Below are positions 43,820-52,643 of a stretch of 64,000 bases of DNA, one piece after another. The notes beneath the pieces are model-generated. The model did no database searches. It saw only the letters and a program-made list of their open reading frames with translations, and had not been told where the DNA came from. The first letter of the stretch is position 1; each line of letters begins with the position of its first letter. The position numbers and the translations under genes were made by a program. Source of the DNA: Cystobacter fuscus DSM 2262 (GTDB lineage: Bacteria > Myxococcota > Myxococcia > Myxococcales > Myxococcaceae); contig NZ_ANAH02000005.1 in NCBI RefSeq assembly GCF_000335475.2, positions 558,001-622,000 on the forward strand, given 5' to 3'.

Positions 43820-46800
43820 GGGCACCCTCCTCGCCCACGATCCGCCGCTCGGTGATGCGGCAGACGGCCTGGTAGCCACAGCGCCCGCAGTCCTTGGGCC
43901 GCATGGCGAACTGTCCCGCCCTCACACGGCGCACCAGCGACTCCACCGCGTTGGCCAGGTTGGGCTTCTGCTCCGCCGCCAGCCGCTGGCGCACGTCGGG
44001 CTCGGTGGACAGCAGCTCGTCCAGATCCAACGACAGCTCCTGCTTCTTGTCCGCGAGCACCTCCGACAGGAGGATCGCCTTGCCCGTCTTCAACGAGAAC
44101 CAGGCGGCGTGCCGCGTGCCCTGGTGCCCACTGGCCCGCGCCGCGTACAGGTACAACGGGAGCTGGAAGTCCGAGGCGTCCAGCAGCTTGTTGCGCAGCT
44201 CCGAGCGCGACAGGTGGCCGGACTTGTAGTCGATGACGCCCACCTCGCCCCCGGCCATGTCCAGGCGATCGATGGTTCCCTCGAAGTGGATGACGTCCTC
44301 GCCGAGCTGGAGGGTGACCGCGCTCCACCCCTCCGCCGGATTCTTCGGCCCGAAGCGCAGCTCGAAGCCCGAGGGCTCCAGCCGCTCGAAGGGCAGACCG
44401 CGCCGCTCGTCCAGGAGCACGCGGCGCACCATGTTCTTCGCCCGCTCGCGCGCCAGGCGCCACAGCGCGGGGTGGCCCACGTAGTGGTGTTTCTCGAAGT
44501 GCTCCTGCACCTCGTCGAGCACCGCGTCCAACAGCGCCTCCGGCAGCTCGTTGAACCCCCGCCCGAGCAGCTCGCGCTCCTTGAGCCGCTTGAAGAACTC
44601 CTCCAGCACCCGGTGCCAGAAGACGCCCTGCCCCCGGCTGTCGAACTCCTCCCCGGGCCGCTCCGGCTCGGGCACCTTGAGCCCATACGCCAGGAAGCCC
44701 TGGAAGCCACAGTTGCTGAAGCGCGCGATCGACGAGGCGGACAGGGGCCGCTCGGCACTGAAGCGGAACGCCTCGCGAAGCGACTCGCCCAGGTCCGGAG
44801 CCCCCACGGCGCCGGTGTAGCGGCCCGCGTCCTGGACCCCACCCCCGAAGAAATGCAGGCGCTCGATCTCCACCTGCATCATCTCCCGGGCCGCCTGGAA
44901 CCAGGGCGTGTGCGAGAAGCGCTCGCGCAGCACCGCGCGGGCGGGATCCGGCTCCGAGACGCGCAGCCGCTCCATCGCGAGCGACTCCAGCACCACGCGC
45001 TGGCGCAGCTCCGCCGGGGTGAGCGCCTCGTCCAGCGGCGCGATGGCCGGCAGCGAGCGCAACGGCCACGTGGCTCCCGTCAGGCGCCGCACCTCCTCCA
45101 GGAACGAGGACGGCGCCTGCTCCTGCCCGCCCGGACCCGCCACCGAGAAGGACAGACTCACCGTGTGCTCGGCGGCCACCAGGACGCTGGCGAACAGGAG
45201 CCGGTCCTCGGTGAGCCGCCAGGGCGCGCGGTCCTCGAACTCGCCACCGGTGAGGCGGAAGACGTCGCGGCCCAGGTGCTTGTTGAGCGCATGGCGCTCG
45301 GAGTCTCCGAGCAACGGGTTGGGCACCTCGTGGCCCGGAAAGCGGCCCTCGGCCAGCCCGCCGAGGAAGACATGCGCGAAGGTGCGGCCCTCCAGCTCGC
45401 CCACCTCCAGCACCTCCACGGCCCCCACCGCCGAGCCCCGGGGCGGCAGGTGCACGTCGCGCATCGCGTCCGCGAGCCAACGGCCGAAGGTGCGCCGGCG
45501 CAACCGGGGACCTCCGCCCACCGCCGCGAGCATCCGCTCCAGCTCGCGCACGCGCGCCACGAGCGCCCTGCGCGCCGCGTCGTCCCGGGCTCGGGCCTCC
45601 ACCGCGAGCGCGCCCAGCCCCTCCTCGGCGGGAGTCTCCGGCGTGCCCTCCGAGTCCAACAACCCCAGGCGCCGCACCACCTGCCACCACGCCGTGAGCA
45701 GCTCCGAGGCACGGCCCTGCTCCGGAATGAGGCGGCAGGCCTCGATCAACTTGAGACACCGCTCGCGCAGCACCCGGACCTCGTGGGCGCGGCGCTGCTC
45801 CTTGGGCCGCACCTGATCCGGAAGCGGCGTCAACCGCCTCGCCAGGGCGTCCAGGCGGACGTCATACGCGCCCTTGCCACGCGAGGCGCCCAGCCGATCA
45901 TCGCGCACGGCCGCGAGCGACAGGAGCGTCGCGGGGGCCTCGGGCGCGCCCGCGGAGAGCCGGGGCGCGTAGCGGCTGGAGAGCACGTCCGCCACGCGCT
46001 CGGCGGGGAAGCCATCCTCCACCAGCAGGGGCAGATCCAACGCCAGCCGCACGGGCCCGGTCAGCACGAGCGGCTCGCCCCAGGGCAGGCGCACGGGAAC
46101 GTCCAGCTCGCCCAGGGCCTCCGCCACCCAATGCGCCTCGTGGCTCAAGTCGCGCCAGGCCACGGCGATGTGTCCCGGAGGCACGCCCTCCGACACGAGG
46201 CGGCGCACGTCCCGGGCGATGAGCCGGGCCTCGTCCCGCGCCGTCGCCGCGCTCCACAGGCTCAGGCCCTCCACCGCGCCCACGAGCGCGTCCTTGGGGG
46301 CCCGGGGCGAGAAGAGATGACGGCCCAGCTCGCTCATCGGACGGGACTCGAAGGAGACGTCCGCCTTGAAGAGGTCCACGTGTGAGAGCACCTCGCCGCG
46401 GTTCTCGAAGGCGCGGAAGAGGGCGGCCAGGGCCGCGTCCGCCACGGGAGAGCCACCCACCGGCGTCTCCACGCGCAGGCCCACCCGGCGCGACTCACAC
46501 GCCGCCGCCAGGGCCAGCAGCAGCTCCAGCGTCGAGGGCCGGACATCGTAGACACCGCGCAACACGATCTCTCCCACGTCGGCCCAGGCCTCGGGCCACG
46601 CGCCGCGCTCCAGCGCCTCGCGGGCCCCTCGCACGCCGTCCTCACGATCGGCGAGGCCCAGCTCCGCCATCTTCCGCTCGTAGGCATGGTGCAGCAGGGC
46701 GATCGTCCGGACGCGGTCGCGCCGCTCGGGGGGAAGCACCTCCAGCGCGTCCTGTAGCTCCCGAGGGGACAGCCGCCCGGCCTTGAGATCCAACAGCACC

Positions 46801-47078
46801 TCGAGCGCGGCGCGGGCGAAGGCGGGCTCATGGACGAAGTCGCCCAGGGGCGTGGGGCCCAGGCCCTGCGCGAGCGAGGCCACCACGGTGCGCGCCGCCA
46901 AGGGCGGGCACGGGCGCCGACCCAGCTCTCGCACGCCACCGAGCGCGTCGAGGAACCCCACCCAGTCGAGGAAGAGGTCTCCGCGCACGACTCCCGAGTC
47001 CCGCCGGGCCGCGCGCAGGGCGGCTTGACGGCGTGCGGCATCGGGGAAGACCTGGAGGGGACGACGGGGGTCGGACAT
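43812..47078 (-). CDS. addB: AddB-like PD-(D/E)XK exonuclease subunit without a visible Walker A
   Basis: 1088 residues from ATG 47078. The C-terminal nuclease motifs are intact: FEGTIDRLDMAGGEVGVIDY followed by KSG (catalytic Asp/Lys) and DFQLPLYLYAA (Gln-x3-Tyr). Four cysteines fit the 4Fe-4S cluster of AddB: one before the nuclease (FSNCGFQGFLAYG) and C-x2-C-x5-C at the end (DCGRCGYQAVCRI). The N-terminal helicase-like half has no recognisable GxxGxGKT; B. subtilis AddB has one. A late helicase-like segment (LAGGLAEGRFPGHEVPNPLL-type) is present. Translationally coupled to addA (8-nt overlap). Divergent from the PAP2 gene by 41 nt. Confidence 0.9.
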   Translation of the reverse strand: MSDPRRPLQVFPDAARRQAALRAARRDSGVVRGDLFLDWVGFLDALGGVRELGRRPCPPLAARTVVASLAQGLGPTPLGDFVHEPAFARAALEVLLDLKAGRLSPRELQDALEVLPPERRDRVRTIALLHHAYERKMAELGLADREDGVRGAREALERGAWPEAWADVGEIVLRGVYDVRPSTLELLLALAAACESRRVGLRVETPVGGSPVADAALAALFRAFENRGEVLSHVDLFKADVSFESRPMSELGRHLFSPRAPKDALVGAVEGLSLWSAATARDEARLIARDVRRLVSEGVPPGHIAVAWRDLSHEAHWVAEALGELDVPVRLPWGEPLVLTGPVRLALDLPLLVEDGFPAERVADVLSSRYAPRLSAGAPEAPATLLSLAAVRDDRLGASRGKGAYDVRLDALARRLTPLPDQVRPKEQRRAHEVRVLRERCLKLIEACRLIPEQGRASELLTAWWQVVRRLGLLDSEGTPETPAEEGLGALAVEARARDDAARRALVARVRELERMLAAVGGGPRLRRRTFGRWLADAMRDVHLPPRGSAVGAVEVLEVGELEGRTFAHVFLGGLAEGRFPGHEVPNPLLGDSERHALNKHLGRDVFRLTGGEFEDRAPWRLTEDRLLFASVLVAAEHTVSLSFSVAGPGGQEQAPSSFLEEVRRLTGATWPLRSLPAIAPLDEALTPAELRQRVVLESLAMERLRVSEPDPARAVLRERFSHTPWFQAAREMMQVEIERLHFFGGGVQDAGRYTGAVGAPDLGESLREAFRFSAERPLSASSIARFSNCGFQGFLAYGLKVPEPERPGEEFDSRGQGVFWHRVLEEFFKRLKERELLGRGFNELPEALLDAVLDEVQEHFEKHHYVGHPALWRLARERAKNMVRRVLLDERRGLPFERLEPSGFELRFGPKNPAEGWSAVTLQLGEDVIHFEGTIDRLDMAGGEVGVIDYKSGHLSRSELRNKLLDASDFQLPLYLYAARASGHQGTRHAAWFSLKTGKAILLSEVLADKKQELSLDLDELLSTEPDVRQRLAAEQKPNLANAVESLVRRVRAGQFAMRPKDCGRCGYQAVCRITERRIVGEEGAHE

Positions 47079-47119
47079 ACGGGGGGAGTGGAGTCTAGAA
47101 CGATGAGGGGGGCGCATTT

Positions 47120-48040
47120 ATGCTCGCCGCCATGCCCTCTGCCCTCTGTTTTCTAGCACTCGCTTCCCTGGTTGCCTCCTCTCCCGTTCCAGACGCCGCG
47201 CTTCCCGGGGCGCGCCAGGCGGCGGACGCACCCACGGTGCGGGCGCTCGACGTCAACTGGACGCGGGACGGGCTCATCACGGGCGTGAGTGGCGCGCTGT
47301 GGATCACCAGCGAGGCCTTCCTCAAGAACCAACTGGCCCCGAACACCTGCCGGTGGTGCGACCGCTCTCCGGACGGCCAGGACGCCCTCAATGGGGTGGA
47401 TCGCTGGGGCCGGGGCATGGCGGGGAAGACCGAGGCGGGACGCAAGACGTGGGACACCTGGAGCAACGTGACCGGCTTCGGCGTGCTGCCGGTGGGGGTG
47501 CTGGGCGCGCAGTACCTGCTGGCGTCCGGGAGCGGAGCGTCGGCGCGGTACTACGCGGAGGACGCGATGACGATCGTGGAGACGGCGGCGGTGGCGGCGC
47601 TGGCCAACCAGGTGGTGAAGTTCGCCGTGGGCCGCGAGCGCCCCTTCGTGCACGTGCTGCCGGAGGACCAGAAGGGCCTCGGCCACAACCCGAGCGACAA
47701 CAACCTGTCCTTCTACAGCGGCCACACGAGCCTGGCGTTCTCGCTCGTGGCGGCGGCGGGCACGGTGTCCGGGATGCGCGGCTACCGCAACAACTGGCTC
47801 ATCTGGGCGGTGGGCGTGCCCGCGGCGGCGTCGGTGGGGCTGATGCGCATGGGGGCGGACAAGCACTACCTCACGGACGTGCTGGTGGGCGCCGCGGCGG
47901 GCACTGTCTTCGGCGTGGGCGTGCCCCTGCTGCTGCATGGACGCGCCGCCAGTGACAATGGCGGCCCGGCACCACAGTCGGGCATGTCGATGCGGATGTC
48001 GGGCAACCCCGGTGGCGTGATGTTGTCCGGACAGTTCTAG
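47120..48040 (+). CDS. PAP2 superfamily phosphatase, membrane-associated
   Basis: 306 residues; GAGGGG lies 9 nt before the ATG (ATG 47132 is an alternative). A signal-like N terminus (PSALCFLALASLVASSPVP) is followed by a PAP2 core with the three phosphatase motifs: KFAVGRERPF, FYSGHTSLAFS (catalytic His) and RMGADKHYLTDVLVGAAAG (second His, Asp). Hydrophobic segments between them suggest a multi-pass membrane protein. The family dephosphorylates phosphatidic acid, undecaprenyl pyrophosphate or similar lipids at the periplasmic face. Two cysteines early in the mature part (NTCRWCDRS) could be a disulfide. Exact substrate unknown. Convergent with the CBM32-amylase gene, 11 nt apart. Confidence 0.9.
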   Translation: MLAAMPSALCFLALASLVASSPVPDAALPGARQAADAPTVRALDVNWTRDGLITGVSGALWITSEAFLKNQLAPNTCRWCDRSPDGQDALNGVDRWGRGMAGKTEAGRKTWDTWSNVTGFGVLPVGVLGAQYLLASGSGASARYYAEDAMTIVETAAVAALANQVVKFAVGRERPFVHVLPEDQKGLGHNPSDNNLSFYSGHTSLAFSLVAAAGTVSGMRGYRNNWLIWAVGVPAAASVGLMRMGADKHYLTDVLVGAAAGTVFGVGVPLLLHGRAASDNGGPAPQSGMSMRMSGNPGGVMLSGQF

Positions 48041-48051
48041 GCACTCCAGGG

Positions 48052-51024
48052 CTAATCCACTCCCAGCACGGTGAAGCCGTAGGCCGGCAAGGTGACCGTG
48101 TAGCTGGCCGAGGTGATGGCCGGGCCCGAGCCGCCGCTCAGCAGGTCCACGGGCGTCTGTGACATCGAGATGTCCGTGTTCGCCAGGTTGACCGTGATGG
48201 ATTGGGTCGAGCCCTGGTAGTTGAGAATCACCAGCGCCTTGACGGTCCCCTCCCGGTTCGTGCGCTTGTAGGCGTAGAACCTCCGGTTGTCCTGGGTGTT
48301 GAGCTTGACCCGATGCCCGGAGGGGGACAGCGCCTTGTAGCTGCCCTGGGCCCGCATCAGGCTCCACAGCCGGGCCTGATCCGCGGCGGACCAGGTGGGA
48401 ATGATGGACTCATGGGGCAGCAGGGTGTGCTGGCCATTGTGCAGGTAGAAGAAGGTCCCCAGGGTCGTCAGCGTCGCGATCTCCAGCAAGCGCTTGTTGG
48501 CGGGCACCCCGGCGATCTCCCAGCTCGGGGGCGTCTGGGTGATGCCTCCCATGGCGTTGATGGCATCCCGGTTCGACTTCAAGAGCCCCTCGAGCCCATC
48601 GGGATTCTGGGTGTCGATCGCGGGAATGATGGTGCTGTAGCCAGCGCCGCCCCAGTTGGTCAGGGTGTAGTCCTGGATGCTGTTGTAATGCCAGTCCTTG
48701 ACGTAGCCCGGGCCGCGAGCCCCCTCGGAATTGGCCCACGTGTCATAGCCCCGCAGGATGTCCGTGATGTGGGCGTTGTTGATGGCCACGTTGATGCCGT
48801 CATAGACATCGGGCGCGTCCAGGGCGAAGCCATCAATCCCCTTGTCCATCCAGAACTTGATGTACTTCCGCGTCTCGTCGCGCCACTCCTGGGTGTTGAA
48901 GTTGTAGGACGGGATGTTCTGTCCCCAGAACGCGTAGTAATAGGCCCCCGCCCGGCTGCTCCAGTACCAACGCTCTCCCGGGGTGGAGCGGAAGTGGAAC
49001 CACATGCGCTCCTTGCTGTAGACGTTGTTCCGGTTGTCGTCCTGCGCCTTGACGAAGAACGGAGCGGTGTCGCGCGCATACCCGACATTGCCGAACATCA
49101 ACACGCGCATCCCCCGGGCATGGGCCTGGGCGATGAGGTTCTGGAAGTCCGCCATCGTCCCGATGGACGGATCGATGCTGTAGTTGTCCGTGGCGCCCAG
49201 CCCCGCCCACACGTCGGCGGGTCCGGTGTACGGCGCCATCAGCTCGATCGCGCTGTATCCCCGTGCACGCAGGTCATCCAGCTCGCTGACGATGGTGTTC
49301 AGATCGATTTGATAATACTTCGGGTAGTACCTCATGACGCCCGAGGAGCTCTCCCACCACCGGCCCTGGAGCGGTGAGCCGAGGCCGATGACCTTCAACT
49401 CCTGGCTGCTGGGCCAGTGCCCGGCGGCGGACCCCAACACCGTGAGGCGGATGTACCGATAGCCGCCACTCACGTCCTGGATGAAGTCCTTGCCCGCAAC
49501 CCCCGCCGTCTTGTCCAACAACATCGTCCAGGTGGTTTTGTCCGGGGAACCCTCGATCTTGAAGCGGTGGGTGTCGAGATCGACGAACGACTGCTCGATC
49601 CGCTTGATGAGACTGAGATTGCCCAGATCCAGCGTGAGCGACTCCGGCCAGTTCGCGCTGCTCGACACCCAGTAGGAGACCGGATTCCCATCCACCGCAT
49701 TGGCGGGTTCATACCCGGGCGCGAGGGAAGAGGACGAAGCGGAGACGCCCAGGGCCAGGTTCCTCTCGAGTGGAGTCCCGAACACCTTCAACTCCTGACT
49801 GCTGGCCCAGTGCCCGGCGGCGGAGGAGTAAACAGTGAGGCGAATGTACCGGTAGTTCCCACCGAGTTCCTGTCCCCAGGTCTGCCCCGAGGCCCCCGCT
49901 GTCTTGTCCAGGAGCACCGTCCAGGTCGTCCGGTCCGCGGACCCCTCCAGCTTGAACTGATAGGTATCCACGTCCACGAACGTCTGCTCCACCCTCCGAA
50001 CCCTCGACAACCCTCCCAGGTCGACCATCATCCACTGCGGCATGCTCGCGCTGGTCGCGCACCAATAGGTGGCGGAGTTGGCATCCGTGGCCCGGCTGAT
50101 CTCGTACCCCGGGGAAACCGTCGAGGCGCTTCCGGACCGGCCCAGCGCCAGATTGGCGAAGCCATACACCTTGAACTCCGTGCTGCTGGCCCAATAGGAG
50201 GACGCCGAGGACAGAACGGTCAGGCGCACATACCGGTAGGTCCCACTCACCCGCCGCGAGAACGTTTGACCCGAGACCCCCGCTCCCCCATCCAGCAACA
50301 TCGTCCAGGTGGTGCCGTCCCCGGAGCCCTCGATCTTGAACTTGTAGGTGTCCACATCCTTGAAGTTCTGCTCGACGCCAGTCACGAGGCTCGGAGAGCC
50401 CAGATCCACCCGCAGCCATTGCGGCACGCTCGCACTGCCGGCGACCCAATAGGTGGACGTGTTGCCATCCGCGGCCTTCCCCGGCTCGTAATCCGCCACA
50501 CTCGACGACGCGGACAACGGCCTGCCCACCGCGAGGTTGTCGCCCTCGTTCGTGCCGAACACCCGCAACTCCCGGCTCGAGGCGGCGAAACCTTCCCGGG
50601 CGCCCGTCACCGTCAGCTTCACGTACCTGAACGTTCCGTTGACGCCCTCCGCGAAGACCTGCCCCGCCACCCCCGTCGTCCGATCCACCAGGGTGGCCCA
50701 GCTCGCACCGTCCACCGACGCCTCGATCCGGAAGCGCCAGGTGCCCAGCGCGTCGAAGGACTGCTCCACCCGGCTCAGGGTGTACAGGTCTCCCAGGTCG
50801 AACTGGAGCCACTGGGGCGTCGTCGCGCCGCTGGCCTTCCAGGACGTGGACGGACTCCCATCCCGGGCCTTCGCCGCGTCAGAGCCCGCTCCTCCCGAGG
50901 AGGACGCCGTGGCCGTCGCGGTCAGCGCCAGGTTTCCACTCGCGGCCCGGGCCGACTGGCTCCCCAGGGGATCGATCAAGCCGCTCGTCACCGCGAGCGC
51001 CACCCACAGCCACAGCAGTCTCAT
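48052..51024 (-). CDS. Secreted GH13-type alpha-amylase family protein with four CBM32 modules
   Basis: 990 residues from ATG 51024, preceded by GGGGA at 6 nt (ATG 51030 is alternative). A signal peptide (MRLLWLWVALAVTSGL) is followed by four F5/8-type C (CBM32) modules at ~29-157, 163-288, 291-416 and 419-549. Each has a W-x-FDLG/VDLG-type core and the repeated (FKIEGS-x-D-x-TTWTMLLD) strand. Modules 3 and 4 are nearly identical in DNA over short stretches. The last ~440 residues are a GH13-like barrel (YSAIELMAPYTGPADVWAGL; KGIDGFALDAPDVYDGINVA) with a C-terminal beta-sandwich. In that region the usual G-x-R-x-D reads GFALD, so the invariant Arg appears to be Ala. Confidence 0.88.
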   Translation of the reverse strand: MRLLWLWVALAVTSGLIDPLGSQSARAASGNLALTATATASSSGGAGSDAAKARDGSPSTSWKASGATTPQWLQFDLGDLYTLSRVEQSFDALGTWRFRIEASVDGASWATLVDRTTGVAGQVFAEGVNGTFRYVKLTVTGAREGFAASSRELRVFGTNEGDNLAVGRPLSASSSVADYEPGKAADGNTSTYWVAGSASVPQWLRVDLGSPSLVTGVEQNFKDVDTYKFKIEGSGDGTTWTMLLDGGAGVSGQTFSRRVSGTYRYVRLTVLSSASSYWASSTEFKVYGFANLALGRSGSASTVSPGYEISRATDANSATYWCATSASMPQWMMVDLGGLSRVRRVEQTFVDVDTYQFKLEGSADRTTWTVLLDKTAGASGQTWGQELGGNYRYIRLTVYSSAAGHWASSQELKVFGTPLERNLALGVSASSSSLAPGYEPANAVDGNPVSYWVSSSANWPESLTLDLGNLSLIKRIEQSFVDLDTHRFKIEGSPDKTTWTMLLDKTAGVAGKDFIQDVSGGYRYIRLTVLGSAAGHWPSSQELKVIGLGSPLQGRWWESSSGVMRYYPKYYQIDLNTIVSELDDLRARGYSAIELMAPYTGPADVWAGLGATDNYSIDPSIGTMADFQNLIAQAHARGMRVLMFGNVGYARDTAPFFVKAQDDNRNNVYSKERMWFHFRSTPGERWYWSSRAGAYYYAFWGQNIPSYNFNTQEWRDETRKYIKFWMDKGIDGFALDAPDVYDGINVAINNAHITDILRGYDTWANSEGARGPGYVKDWHYNSIQDYTLTNWGGAGYSTIIPAIDTQNPDGLEGLLKSNRDAINAMGGITQTPPSWEIAGVPANKRLLEIATLTTLGTFFYLHNGQHTLLPHESIIPTWSAADQARLWSLMRAQGSYKALSPSGHRVKLNTQDNRRFYAYKRTNREGTVKALVILNYQGSTQSITVNLANTDISMSQTPVDLLSGGSGPAITSASYTVTLPAYGFTVLGVD

Positions 51025-51304
51025 CGTCATTCCCCAACTCATCGAATTCGAGAATAACGATACTTCCATGCTTTCATGTCCCTGCGCTCCTGATTCTTCA
51101 GGAGTCGGACAGCGCTGTCATGCAGCCCCGCCCGTCCTGGAATGTCCAGGCGGCGAAGCCCGACACCGCTCTCAGGGCGCCTCGGAATTTCGAGCCCGCG
51201 GCACCAGGGTACACGCGGGTCCCTGTCTCTCGGGACACGGGTCGTGCGACTCCTGGCATCCACATTGCTCAGGCATCCCTCGCCCCTTCACCCAGGAGTC
51301 CTCC

Positions 51305-52636
51305 ATGGAACCCTTCCGGCTGCGCCACCTCTTCGCTCGTACCCTCCGCGCTTCGCTCGCTTCCCCGCTGGTCCTCGCGGGCTGCGGAATCGTCGACCTG
51401 ACGGACTACTCCGCGCCCGCCTGCGAGGATGGCCTCCTCACGGTGACTGGACTGAATCCCGCGGTGCCAACCGATTTCGTGCAGCTGCGCTACTTCCACA
51501 CCTACTTCTACCCGACGGAAGAACCCACCCAGCGCCCCAACGCGCGGGGTTCCTCGGGCACCGCCTGCGCGAGCGCCTCCCAGCCCGCGGCGTGTCAATC
51601 CGCGCTGGACGCCCTCACCACCAAGAACGGCTTCCTGCGCAGCTGCGGCATTGACGCCTGCACCAACTACTTCCTCGCGACGACGCGGGGCGACGACGTG
51701 GCGGCCATCGACACGCTGGAGGGCCTGCGCAGCTTCCTGGGCACCATCGACACGGCCCAGGAGGCCGCCCTGCTCGCCTTCGCCCAGGGCTACTACCTGA
51801 GCTGCAACAACCTGGAACGAGGCGCGGTGCGGGCCGATGCCGACGGAGGCTTCCATGTCATCACCACCACGGGCCACGCCTGCGGAGCCGGCAGCAACGT
51901 GACACGCCACATCTTGAGCGTGTCCCCCTCCGGAGACGTGCGGGAGGAGAGCAGCAAGATCATCGAACGGGGCAATCCCGGCTGCGCCATCGGACGGAGG
52001 CCCCAAGGGCTGCGCGCCACGGACGGCGTGGCCTGCGCCGAGGCCCTGGGGCGTCACTTCGCGGCGGCCGCCCACCTGGAGGCCGCGTCCATCCAGGCCT
52101 TCCTGCGCCTGCGCGAGGAACTCGCCCTGCACGGCGCGGACGAGGCCCTCCAGGACGCGGCGCTCGCGAGCGCGCTGGAAGAAGTGATGCACACGCAGCT
52201 CAGCACGCGGCTGGCCCACCGCTTCGGCGCCACGCCCCCCAGGCCCGAGGTGGAGACACTGCCGCTCCGCTCCCTCTTCGAGGTGGCGCTGGACAACGCC
52301 GTGGAGGGCTGCACGCGCGAGACGTACGGGGCGCTCGTGGCGCACCACCAGGCGCTGCACGCGCGCGATGAGCAGGTGCGCGGCGCCATGGCGCGCATCG
52401 CCGAGGACGAGACCCGGCACGCCGAGCTGTCCTGGGCCATCGACCGCTGGGCCCACGCCCGGCTGTCCGAGTCCGAGCGCACCGCCCTGCGCGAGGCCCG
52501 CCGGGCGGCCGTGGCGGCCCTCCGTGCGGAGGTGGCCACGCCGCCCGACGCCGACCTCGTCACCGAGGCGGGCATGCCCACCCCCGAGGTCGCCGCGGCC
52601 CTGCTCGCCTCGCTCGAGCAGAGCCTCTGGGCCTGA
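51305..52636 (+). CDS. Lipoprotein with a ferritin-like di-iron domain
   Basis: 443 residues from ATG 51305; AGGAG lies 6 nt upstream. The lipoprotein signal is LASPLVLAGC (Cys27). The N-terminal ~220 residues are Cys-rich (ACEDGLL; CGIDACTNY; CAIGRR), probably disulfide-bonded. The C-terminal ~220 residues are four long helices with the E / E-x-x-H / E / E-x-x-H pattern of di-iron ferritin-like proteins: HLEAASIQAF, LEEVMHTQL, VEGCTRETYG and EDETRHAELSW. In the periplasm or on the surface it could bind iron or act as an oxidoreductase; the substrate is unknown. The open frame extends far upstream but only this start has a ribosome site and signal. Confidence 0.85.
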   Translation: MEPFRLRHLFARTLRASLASPLVLAGCGIVDLTDYSAPACEDGLLTVTGLNPAVPTDFVQLRYFHTYFYPTEEPTQRPNARGSSGTACASASQPAACQSALDALTTKNGFLRSCGIDACTNYFLATTRGDDVAAIDTLEGLRSFLGTIDTAQEAALLAFAQGYYLSCNNLERGAVRADADGGFHVITTTGHACGAGSNVTRHILSVSPSGDVREESSKIIERGNPGCAIGRRPQGLRATDGVACAEALGRHFAAAAHLEAASIQAFLRLREELALHGADEALQDAALASALEEVMHTQLSTRLAHRFGATPPRPEVETLPLRSLFEVALDNAVEGCTRETYGALVAHHQALHARDEQVRGAMARIAEDETRHAELSWAIDRWAHARLSESERTALREARRAAVAALRAEVATPPDADLVTEAGMPTPEVAAALLASLEQSLWA

Positions 52637-52643
52637 CGCCCGC

